A stretch of DNA of 6,971 bases from an uncultured Spongiibacteraceae bacterium (lineage in GTDB: Bacteria; Pseudomonadota; Gammaproteobacteria; Pseudomonadales; Dasaniaceae), in contig CALBVI010000364.1 in assembly GCA_937969395.1 (NCBI GenBank), positions 1 to 6,971 on the forward strand. Reading direction: 5' to 3'. The translations under genes were made by a program, and so were the position numbers. Positions within the stretch are counted from its first letter, which is position 1; the number at the start of each line of letters is the position of its first letter. The notes beneath the pieces are model-generated. The model was given only the letters and a program-made list of their open reading frames with translations, had not been told where the DNA came from and did not search any database. Of this stretch, positions 1 through 5,679 are shown piece after piece.

Positions 1-847
1 CTATACTGATTCCACATCATTAACGATCTATGATAGTCAGGGTAACTCGCATATATTGAGCCAATATTTTGTTAAAACCGGATCTAACACATGGGATATG
101 AATGTAAAAATAGATGGTGCTGATATCGGTACGCCTAGCGATGGTGTTATTGGTGATACTGCAGTACCTCTAACCTATCAAATAACATTTAATTCCGATG
201 GTACGTTGGCGGCAATTGGGCAGCATGAATATCCAACTGGTAGTACCACGGCTTTGGACCAGAATGGTACAGTGAATGTTGTGACAGATTTTCAGATCGA
301 TAACTGGGTGCCGTTGAATAGTGATGGTAATTGGAATGGTGCGATTGGTTCTAGTGTTGCTACTGGTGGTGATGGTTCGGGAAGTATTGTTAATCCTGGA
401 GTTAACTCTAGTTTTCAGATTGATGTTGGTTCAGCCACGCAATTTAGTGGTGAGTTTTCAGTGACATCAGTGGATCAAGACGGTTTTGGTCAAGGTCGGT
501 TAGCAGGTGTTGAAGTTGATGAGAGTGGAGTTATTTTTGCCCGCTATACTAACGGTGAGGCATTAACGTTAGGGCAGGTTATACTGGCTTCATTTAATAA
601 TGAGCAGGGCTTGACGCCACTAGGTGATACGTCATGGGCGCAGTCTTTTGAGTCGGGAGCTCCGGCAGTGGGTGCGCCGCAGAGTGGCTCTTTAGGTGCT
701 ATTGAGGCAGGCGCTTTGGAAGAATCAAATGTTGAGTTATCGGAAGAGTTGGTGCAGTTGATTATTGCGCAGCGTAATTATCAGGCAAATGCTAAAACGA
801 TTGAAACAGCTGATACGGTAACGCAGTCGATTATTAATCTTCGATAA
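1..847 (+). CDS. flgE: Flagellar hook protein FlgE, 3' part (5' end outside window)
   Basis: FlgE polymerises outside the outer membrane into the curved hook that joins rod to filament. The reading frame is open from the first bases (first full codon at 2), giving 281 residues up to TAA at 845-847; a start at the in-frame TTG at 56 would be an artefact, because the frame upstream of it already reads as hook protein ([11 protein letters not shown], then [16 protein letters not shown]). The middle part carries the FlgE signature [21 protein letters not shown] (nt ~506-568). The C-terminus has the axial-protein motif [14 protein letters not shown], then [18 protein letters not shown], and ends INLR, as hook proteins do. 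FlgE is usually 400 or more residues, so roughly the N-terminal third is missing. A glycine/serine-rich stretch (nt ~335-405) lies in the variable outer domain. The gene is followed by a strong terminator, so it is the last gene of its transcript, probably flgBCDE. Identification is secure. Confidence 0.96.
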   Translation, partial: YTDSTSLTIYDSQGNSHILSQYFVKTGSNTWDMNVKIDGADIGTPSDGVIGDTAVPLTYQITFNSDGTLAAIGQHEYPTGSTTALDQNGTVNVVTDFQIDNWVPLNSDGNWNGAIGSSVATGGDGSGSIVNPGVNSSFQIDVGSATQFSGEFSVTSVDQDGFGQGRLAGVEVDESGVIFARYTNGEALTLGQVILASFNNEQGLTPLGDTSWAQSFESGAPAVGAPQSGSLGAIEAGALEESNVELSEELVQLIIAQRNYQANAKTIETADTVTQSIINLR

Positions 848-876
848 TTTTTAAAAATATTCATTTCACTTTTTCC

Positions 877-909
877 AAAAAAACCGCAGCGCTAGCTGCG
901 GTTTTTTTT
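877..909 (+). terminator. Intrinsic (rho-independent) terminator after flgE
   Basis: A perfect 7-bp GC-rich stem, CCGCAGC (884-890) paired with GCTGCGG (895-901), closes a GCTA loop and is followed by eight T (902-909). Seven A precede the left arm (877-883), so the stem can extend by A-U pairs and the structure could also stop transcription from the opposite strand. It lies 29 bases after the flgE stop and upstream of the flgF promoter, so it should separate the two transcripts. Confidence 0.93.
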
Positions 910-917
910 GCTTTAAA

Positions 918-930
918 AATCAATAATTTT
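918..930 (+). promoter_or_regulatory. IHF-like binding sequence upstream of the flgF promoter
   Basis: AATCAATAATTTT matches the IHF consensus WATCAANNNNTTR at every fixed position except the last. It lies 13 bases upstream of the GG of the -24 element, in AT-rich DNA. IHF commonly bends DNA at sigma54 promoters so that a distant activator can reach the polymerase. The consensus is loose and the region is AT-rich, so a chance match is quite possible. Confidence 0.3.
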
Positions 931-941
931 TGTTTTGCCTG

Positions 942-958
942 TTGGCATTGTAATTGCA
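942..958 (+). promoter_or_regulatory. Sigma54 (RpoN) -24/-12 promoter for flgF and following genes
   Basis: TTGGCATTGTAATTGCA carries the invariant GG (944-945) and GC (956-957) exactly ten bases apart, within near-consensus TTGGCA and TTGCA boxes. This is the sigma54 pattern. Taking the C at 957 as -12 places transcription start near 969, with a leader of about 81 bases before flgF. It lies directly after the flgE terminator. In Pseudomonas and related bacteria the middle-class hook/basal-body genes use RpoN with NtrC-type activators such as FleQ or FleR. No activator site could be recognised here. Confidence 0.85.
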
Positions 959-1039
959 TTTTACTTTATAACGCAGTTAGTACAGCAAAGCGGCAAAAGA
1001 GTTTAATCGAGTGATTTTAGTTAGTTATTTTAAGTAAGC

Positions 1040-1044
1040 GAGGG
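1040..1044 (+). promoter_or_regulatory. Shine-Dalgarno of flgF
   Basis: GAGGG lies five bases before the ATG at 1050. It fixes the flgF start and fits the protein beginning exactly where FlgF homologues do. Confidence 0.75.
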
Positions 1045-1049
1045 TAGTC

Positions 1050-1793
1050 ATGGATAAGGCAATTTATATAGCAATGTCGGCAGGGCAAAATATTATGTCT
1101 GCGCAAGCTGTACATGCTAATAACTTGGCTAATGCCAGTACCACAGGCTTTCAATCTGATTTTGCTCAAGCTCGGTCAATGGGTGTTTATTATGGTGATG
1201 GTCACAGTACTAGAGCTTATGCAATGGCCGAAAACCCAGGCACTGACTTTAGCCGCGGTGCACTTAACAAAACCGGGCGTGATTTAGATATGGCGGTTGA
1301 AGGCGATGGTTGGATTGCTGTGCAAGCCCCTGATGGATCGGAAGCTTATACCCGCGGAGGATCTTTAAAAGTAAGTTCAGCGGGCCAGTTATTAACCGGC
1401 AACAATTTGCCTGTGCTGGGTAATGGTGGTCCGGTATCGATTCCCCCTGCTGACAAAATCACCTTGGGTGCTGATGGCACTATCACTATTCAGCCGCAAG
1501 GGCAGAGTGCGGATGTGCTTTCAAGTATCGATAGAATAAAAATGGTTAACCCTGAATATGCAGATTTGGAAAAAGGTCTTGATGGTTTGGTTCGCCGTAA
1601 AGATGGTGGCATAGAAATTCCCGATGCGTCTGTTGGTCTTCAATCAGGATTTTTGGAAACCAGTAATGTTAATTCTGTTCATGAACTAACCAATATTATG
1701 TCATTGGCTAGACAGTTTGAAATTAATGTAAAGATGATGAAAGTGTTCGAAGATAATTCTTCTGCAGCAACACAAATATTGAAAACTCAGTAA
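1050..1793 (+). CDS. flgF: Flagellar basal-body rod protein FlgF
   Basis: FlgF is a proximal-rod subunit, exported by the flagellar type III apparatus and assembled in the periplasm between the FlgB/FlgC part and the FlgG distal rod. At 247 residues it has the usual family length. The N-terminal rod-protein domain has the NNLAN motif at 24-28, followed by TTGFQSDF. The central part shows DLDMAVEGDGWIAV (79-91 region) and YTRGGSLKVSSAGQLL (100-115), shared by FlgE/F/G proteins. The C-terminus has GFLETSNVN (200-208) and the helix MSLARQFEINVKMMKVFEDN, whose ARQFE and MMK residues separate FlgF from FlgG (TTQRAYEMN). It is the first gene after the sigma54 promoter, with flgG 78 bases downstream. 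The sequence is intact and nothing in it is odd. Confidence 0.96.
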   Translation: MDKAIYIAMSAGQNIMSAQAVHANNLANASTTGFQSDFAQARSMGVYYGDGHSTRAYAMAENPGTDFSRGALNKTGRDLDMAVEGDGWIAVQAPDGSEAYTRGGSLKVSSAGQLLTGNNLPVLGNGGPVSIPPADKITLGADGTITIQPQGQSADVLSSIDRIKMVNPEYADLEKGLDGLVRRKDGGIEIPDASVGLQSGFLETSNVNSVHELTNIMSLARQFEINVKMMKVFEDNSSAATQILKTQ

Positions 1794-1871
1794 AAGCTGT
1801 AATTTTAATTCTACAGTATGAGTAAAAAGTCATTAAGTGAACAACAAGAAAATTTCTAAGAGAGGTAAGCG

Positions 1872-2654
1872 ATGAATCAGGCTTTATGGATCAGTAAGAC
1901 AGGTTTAAGTGCTCAAGATACTCGTTTGTCAACCACGGCAAATAACTTGGCTAACGCTGCGACAGTCGGGTTTAAACGTGACTCTGTTATATTTGAAGAT
2001 TTACTTTATCAAATTGAACGCCAGCCGGGTGCGCAGTCTTCACAGAATACTCAGCTACCTTCAGGTATGCAGATTGGTACGGGTGTTCGTGTTATTGGTA
2101 CTCAAAAAGAGTTCACGGAAGGTAGTCTTGAAATTACGGGTAACTCTTTAGATATTGCTATCGATGGTCGTGGTTTTTTTGAAATTTTACAAGCCGATGG
2201 CACGTCGGCATATACCCGCAATGGTCAATTTCAATTAAGCGCTGAGGGGGAAATTGTTAACTCGCGTGGCATGATATTACAGCCAGCGATCACTGTACCT
2301 GCCGATGCGCAAACACTTACGATAAGTACTGATGGTATTGTTGAAGTGACAGCTTCTGATGGTACTAATCAGTCGTTGGGAACAATACAAATTACTAACT
2401 TTACTAACCCTGCCGGTTTACAAGCTTTGGGTTCAAACTTATTCGCAGAAACAGCGGCGAGTGGCTCTCCGCAGGCAGGTACTGCGGGCAATGATGGGCT
2501 TGGTGGTATCGAGCAGGGAACGTTAGAAAACTCTAATGTTGATGTGGTTCAAGAGCTTGTCAGCATGATTACTACGCAGCGAGCTTATGAAATGAATTCG
2601 AAAGTTATTTCAACCGCAGATTCAATGTTGCAGTACATTACTCAGAATTTATAA
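1872..2654 (+). CDS. flgG: Flagellar distal rod protein FlgG
   Basis: FlgG forms the distal rod, the straight drive shaft that runs through the P and L rings. It has 260 residues, standard for the family. The N-terminus MNQALWISKTGLSAQDTRLS and NNLAN (24-28) then TVGFKRD are classic FlgG. Residues 46-65 (YQIERQPGAQSSQNTQLPSG) match the FlgG-specific segment that is absent from hook protein and known in Salmonella to make the rod straight and stiff. DIAIDGRGFFEI (94-105) and the C-terminal GTLENSNVDVVQELVSMITT, then QRAYEMNSK and STADSML, are also diagnostic. AGAGG at 1861-1865 lies six bases before the ATG and supports this start. It is co-oriented with flgF and flgH, probably cotranscribed from the promoter before flgF. 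No defect is visible. Confidence 0.97.
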   Translation: MNQALWISKTGLSAQDTRLSTTANNLANAATVGFKRDSVIFEDLLYQIERQPGAQSSQNTQLPSGMQIGTGVRVIGTQKEFTEGSLEITGNSLDIAIDGRGFFEILQADGTSAYTRNGQFQLSAEGEIVNSRGMILQPAITVPADAQTLTISTDGIVEVTASDGTNQSLGTIQITNFTNPAGLQALGSNLFAETAASGSPQAGTAGNDGLGGIEQGTLENSNVDVVQELVSMITTQRAYEMNSKVISTADSMLQYITQNL

Positions 2655-2703
2655 GTTTTTATAGGTTGATATTGAACCGCCGGATTAACAATAGGTAAAT
2701 AAA

Positions 2704-3396
2704 ATGTCACATTATTTATTAAAAATCATTTCATGTGTTGCGTTAGTGTTCGGGCTGCAAGCTTGTATGATTGCGCCGCAACCAGTGGCTGGTGATCCGC
2801 ATTATGCTCCAGTTATATCAGCAACAACATTACCTCCTATTACCAATAAAGGGGGGATTTATCAGCCCGGTTATTCGCGAGGGTTATTTGAAGACAGTCG
2901 TGCTAGCCGCGTTGGGGATATTATTTCTATTGTTTTAAGTGAGCAAACAGTATCGACTAAATCGGCTGATACTGAAGTGAAAAAAGATAATACGATTGGC
3001 TTTGATGAGGGGATTGTTTTAGGTCAGGGGATTGGTTTTGGTATTGGCGACTATAGTCTAGAAACTTCGTTGTCACAGGCTAGAGATTTTTCTGGTGAAT
3101 CAACGAGCGATCAAAGTAATAGTTTAAGTGGCAGCATTGCTGTGACCGTGGCTGATATTTTACCCAATGGTCTGATGGTGGTGCGCGGTGAAAAATGGAT
3201 GACATTAAATCGCGGTGAAGAATTTATTCGCGTTAGCGGTTTAGTAAGACCGGAAGATGTACAGCCAGACAACACTGTTTTATCAACACGTCTAGCTGAT
3301 GCTCGTATTACTTATAGTGGCAAAGGTGAGTTAGCCGACGCTAATCAGCAAGGTTGGATCTCACGATTCTTCAATTCGGAATATTGGCTGTTTTAA
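2704..3396 (+). CDS. flgH: Flagellar L-ring lipoprotein FlgH
   Basis: FlgH forms the L ring, the outer-membrane bushing around the distal rod. The 230-residue product starts with a short lipoprotein signal: a hydrophobic segment, then lipobox LQA-C with Cys21 as the lipidated residue. Met22 rather than Asp at +2 agrees with outer-membrane sorting by the Lol system. Family motifs follow: LFEDSRASRVGDIISIVL (61-78), then SADTEVKK (87-94), a Gly/Ser-rich middle, ADILPNGLMVVRGEKWM (150-166) with LNRGEEFIRVSGLVRPEDV after it, and the terminal GWISRFFNSEYWLF, close to the usual GW-SRFFN ending. Only a weak ribosome site (ATAGGT, 2691-2696) precedes the ATG. flgG lies 48 bases upstream and flgI 75 bases downstream. 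The C-terminus, lipobox and length are all normal. Confidence 0.96.
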   Translation: MSHYLLKIISCVALVFGLQACMIAPQPVAGDPHYAPVISATTLPPITNKGGIYQPGYSRGLFEDSRASRVGDIISIVLSEQTVSTKSADTEVKKDNTIGFDEGIVLGQGIGFGIGDYSLETSLSQARDFSGESTSDQSNSLSGSIAVTVADILPNGLMVVRGEKWMTLNRGEEFIRVSGLVRPEDVQPDNTVLSTRLADARITYSGKGELADANQQGWISRFFNSEYWLF

Positions 3397-3414
3397 TTAA
3401 TGTGAAAGTGTTTG

Positions 3415-3431
3415 TTGGCATGATAGGTGCA
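3415..3431 (+). promoter_or_regulatory. Possible internal sigma54 promoter before flgI
   Basis: In the flgH-flgI gap, TTGGCATGATAGGTGCA has GG (3417-3418) and GC (3429-3430) exactly ten bases apart. The -24 box TTGGCA is the same as in the flgF promoter; the -12 box is GTGCA rather than TTGCA, one mismatch. Compared with the flgF promoter, 3414-3435 and 941-962 agree at 18 of 22 bases. Start would be near 3442, leaving a 30-base leader for flgI. Function is inferred from sequence likeness only. Confidence 0.45.
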
Positions 3432-3460
3432 TTTTGCATCATAGAAGCTTCATTAAGTAA

Positions 3461-3466
3461 TAGGTG
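3461..3466 (+). promoter_or_regulatory. Shine-Dalgarno that decides the flgI start
   Basis: TAGGTG places AGG (3462-3464) seven bases before ATG 3472 but only four before the in-frame TTG at 3469. The spacing and codon both favour ATG 3472. Confidence 0.55.
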
Positions 3467-3471
3467 TTTTG

Positions 3472-4608
3472 ATGCAATACAGTAAGAGCAAAATATCGAT
3501 TGATAAATTAGTACGCGTGATAGCGACTGTTTTTTTATCATTGATTTTTTTACCAAACGCACAAGCTGAGCGTTTAAAAGATATTGCTTCAATTGCTGGT
3601 GTTCGTGATAACCCGATTATTGGTTATGGTTTGATTGTAGGTCTTGATGGTACCGGTGACCAAACAACTCAAACGCCTTTTACTACGCAAGCTTTTCGTT
3701 CAATGTTAAAGCAGTTGGGTGTCGTTATACCTGATGATGTTGCTTTTCAATTAAAAAATGTTGCTGCTGTAACGGTTCATGCAACGTTACCTGCCTTTGC
3801 TAAACCGGGCCAAAAAGTTGATATAACAGTCTCATCAGTGGGTAATGCTGGAAGCTTGCGAGGCGGGAGTTTGTTGCTGACGCCATTGAGAGGGGCTGAT
3901 GGTCAGGTCTATGCTTTGGCTCAAGGTGAATTAGTCGTTGGTGGCTTTGGTGTATCTGGTGCTGACGGTTCAAGTATTACCGTGAATATCCCGAGTGCTG
4001 GTCGTATCCCGAATGGCGCAATTGTCGAACGTAGCATTGCTAGCGGTTTTAGCGAGGGAACGCATCTTACCTTTAATTTAAAGCGTGCGGATTTTACAAC
4101 GGCTAGACGTGTTGCTGAAAATATTAATGAATTACTAGGGCCTAATATTGCACGTGCCGCTGACGCTGTTTCTATTCATGTCACTGCGCCGGTTGACCCT
4201 AATCAGCGCGTTGCATATATGTCCTTATTAGAAAATGTTGAAGTGACGCCGGGAGAGGCACCCGCAAGAATTATTATTAATTCTCGTACTGGAACCATTG
4301 TTGTTGGTGAGCATGTTTCAGTACGTCCCGGTGCTGTAACCCATGGTAGCTTATCGGTGACTATTCGAGAGACGACACAGGTTAGTCAACCTAATCCATT
4401 GGGTGATGGACAAACCGTTGTTGTGCCGCAGTCAGAGTTAGAAGTTACGCAAGAAAATAATCGCATGTTTGCCATCGACAGCGTTACAACACTTGATGAA
4501 ATTGTTCGAGCTGTTAACCAAGTAGGTGCGGCGCCAGGTGATTTAATGGCAATACTTGAAGCTTTAAAACAAGCCGGTGCATTACAGGCAGACTTAATCG
4601 TTATTTAA
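3472..4608 (+). CDS. flgI: Flagellar P-ring protein FlgI
   Basis: FlgI is the periplasmic protein that assembles, usually with help from the chaperone FlgA, into the P ring in the peptidoglycan layer around the rod. The chosen ATG gives 378 residues; TTG at 3469 would add one and is less well spaced from the ribosome site. A Sec signal peptide is visible: basic N-region, hydrophobic [13 protein letters not shown], and cleavage after NAQA at 32, leaving a mature protein of about 346 residues, the normal size. It begins [22 protein letters not shown] as FlgI does, with [15 protein letters not shown] (58-71), [21 protein letters not shown] (128-148), [16 protein letters not shown] (172-187), [18 protein letters not shown] (272-289) and a terminal [18 protein letters not shown]. 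It contains no cysteine, unlike enteric FlgI, which forms a disulfide. It lies between flgH and flgJ as in most flagellar operons. Confidence 0.97.
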   Translation: MQYSKSKISIDKLVRVIATVFLSLIFLPNAQAERLKDIASIAGVRDNPIIGYGLIVGLDGTGDQTTQTPFTTQAFRSMLKQLGVVIPDDVAFQLKNVAAVTVHATLPAFAKPGQKVDITVSSVGNAGSLRGGSLLLTPLRGADGQVYALAQGELVVGGFGVSGADGSSITVNIPSAGRIPNGAIVERSIASGFSEGTHLTFNLKRADFTTARRVAENINELLGPNIARAADAVSIHVTAPVDPNQRVAYMSLLENVEVTPGEAPARIIINSRTGTIVVGEHVSVRPGAVTHGSLSVTIRETTQVSQPNPLGDGQTVVVPQSELEVTQENNRMFAIDSVTTLDEIVRAVNQVGAAPGDLMAILEALKQAGALQADLIVI

Positions 4609-4627
4609 TCAGCGGCCAATTATCGTG

Positions 4628-5668
4628 ATGAATTCCAATAGTATACAAAGTCATACAGCCTCAGAATCTTATACTGATTTAGCAGGTCTTAATGCGATTA
4701 CTGGTTTAGCTGCGACTGATAAAAATCAGGCACTGGATGAAATAGCCAAGCAGTTTGAATCAATGATGGTACGCATGATGATGAAAAGTATGCGTTCAGC
4801 TAATGAGTCGTTCGCTGAAGGTAATATGTTATCGAGCCATGCTGGTGATACCTATCAAGAAATGTATGACGATCAGTTGGCGTTATCGCTTTCAAAGGAT
4901 CGTGGTATTGGGGTTGCTGAAGTGATGGTTCGTCAGTTGCAAGATCGGTTCGGTGAGCAGTCAACAGAAGATACAAATAGTGAGTCTAAAGGTTTGTCAA
5001 ATTATGATGACCGTAGAATTAACGCATTAGTTTCTTCTCCGTTAAGTGTTCTTTCATCGTCAAAAGAAAAAGACGCTCAGAAAATTTCTACCAATAATCT
5101 AGAGGTGGGAATAGCAGAGCCTGAGAAGTTGGCGGCAGAAGATTTGCTGCCAGAAAATGAAGCCTTTGTTTTTGATGGCTCAGTCGATAGTTTTATTACT
5201 CAAATGTACCCCTTAGCAAAATCGGCAGCCGATAAATTAGGCATAGACCCTGAAGTACTTATAGCCCAGTCGGCACTTGAAACTGGCTGGGGGAAAAAGA
5301 TTAGCACTGAGCAAGGACGATCTAGTTTTAATCTGTTTAATATCAAAACAGGTGGCCAATGGCAGGGGGATTCAGTACAGGTATCTACCCTAGAGTATCG
5401 TGAAGGGGCTATGGTCAAAGAAAACGCACATTTTCGTGCATATCAAACACCTCAGCAGAGCTTTGATGATTATGTCGACTTTGTTCACCAAAATCCAAGG
5501 TACACCAAGGCTGTTGGTGCTGAGGATAATGAGTCTTATATACAGGCATTAAGTGAGGCGGGTTATGCAACTGACCCAGAATATGCCAATAAAATTATGC
5601 GTATCTATCGTAGTGAGCCCTTACAAAGTGTTGCGGCTTCTATGGCGCGTAGCGCTTACAGTCTTTGA
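4628..5668 (+). CDS. flgJ: Flagellar rod cap / peptidoglycan hydrolase FlgJ
   Basis: FlgJ caps the growing rod in the periplasm and hydrolyses peptidoglycan so the rod can cross the wall. The 346 residues (from ATG; an adjacent in-frame GTG at 4625 is an alternative) hold two domains. Residues ~34-106 are the rod-binding domain, with EIAKQFESMMVRMMMKSMR (38-56) and the DDQLALSLSKDRGIGVAEVM segment (81-100). Residues ~185-330 are a glucosaminidase (GH73-type) domain, with AQSALETGWGKK holding the likely catalytic Glu218, then FNLFNIK (234-240), TLEYREG with acidic Glu256, FRAYQ (269-273), FDDYVDF and the conserved NPRY (Tyr292). The linker between them (~107-184) is Ser/Glu-rich and looks disordered. 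No clear Shine-Dalgarno precedes the start, which lies 19 bases after flgI, so translational coupling is likely. The two-domain form is typical of beta/gammaproteobacteria; many other lineages have only the cap domain. Confidence 0.95.
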   Translation: MNSNSIQSHTASESYTDLAGLNAITGLAATDKNQALDEIAKQFESMMVRMMMKSMRSANESFAEGNMLSSHAGDTYQEMYDDQLALSLSKDRGIGVAEVMVRQLQDRFGEQSTEDTNSESKGLSNYDDRRINALVSSPLSVLSSSKEKDAQKISTNNLEVGIAEPEKLAAEDLLPENEAFVFDGSVDSFITQMYPLAKSAADKLGIDPEVLIAQSALETGWGKKISTEQGRSSFNLFNIKTGGQWQGDSVQVSTLEYREGAMVKENAHFRAYQTPQQSFDDYVDFVHQNPRYTKAVGAEDNESYIQALSEAGYATDPEYANKIMRIYRSEPLQSVAASMARSAYSL

Positions 5669-5670
5669 GG
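5667..5670 (+). promoter_or_regulatory. Shine-Dalgarno of flgK overlapping the flgJ stop
   Basis: GAGG overlaps the last two bases of the flgJ TGA stop (5666-5668) and lies nine bases before ATG 5680. The arrangement supports cotranscription and possible reinitiation by ribosomes finishing flgJ. Confidence 0.6.
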
Positions 5671-5679
5671 TAGAAAGTA

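Noticed and set aside
1797..1816. Inverted repeat CTGTA...TACAG after flgF, possible terminator
   Set aside because: Only five base pairs with an AT-rich mismatched interior and no T tail; not enough to stop transcription between flgF and flgG.
1909..2151. 80-codon open frame in another phase inside flgG
   Set aside because: It lies wholly inside a well-conserved gene, shows no domain pattern and has no ribosome site; a shadow frame.
2196..2216. TGGCACG inside flgG, identical to the sigma54 -24 box consensus
   Set aside because: No GC follows at the required ten-base spacing, and the bases encode a conserved FlgG segment (ADGTSAYTR).
3420..3442. Partial dyad ATGAT...ATCAT overlapping the putative internal promoter
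   Set aside because: The stem is five AT-rich pairs closed over a 13-base loop with no T run; too weak for a terminator or clear operator.
3371..3592. Reverse-strand open frame of 73 codons across the flgH end, the gap and the flgI start
   Set aside because: It overlaps two conserved genes, its composition is unlike a folded protein, and no promoter or ribosome site was recognised on that strand.
5228..5235. GCCGATAA, an exact match to the sigma28 (FliA) -10 element, upstream of flgK inside flgJ
   Set aside because: The place for the -35 box, 15 bases upstream, is a run of C with no TAAA, the site is some 450 bases from flgK, and the bases encode FlgJ residues in the start of the glucosaminidase domain.
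5200..5418. Reverse-strand open frame of 72 codons inside flgJ
   Set aside because: It is antisense to the conserved glucosaminidase domain and has no independent support.
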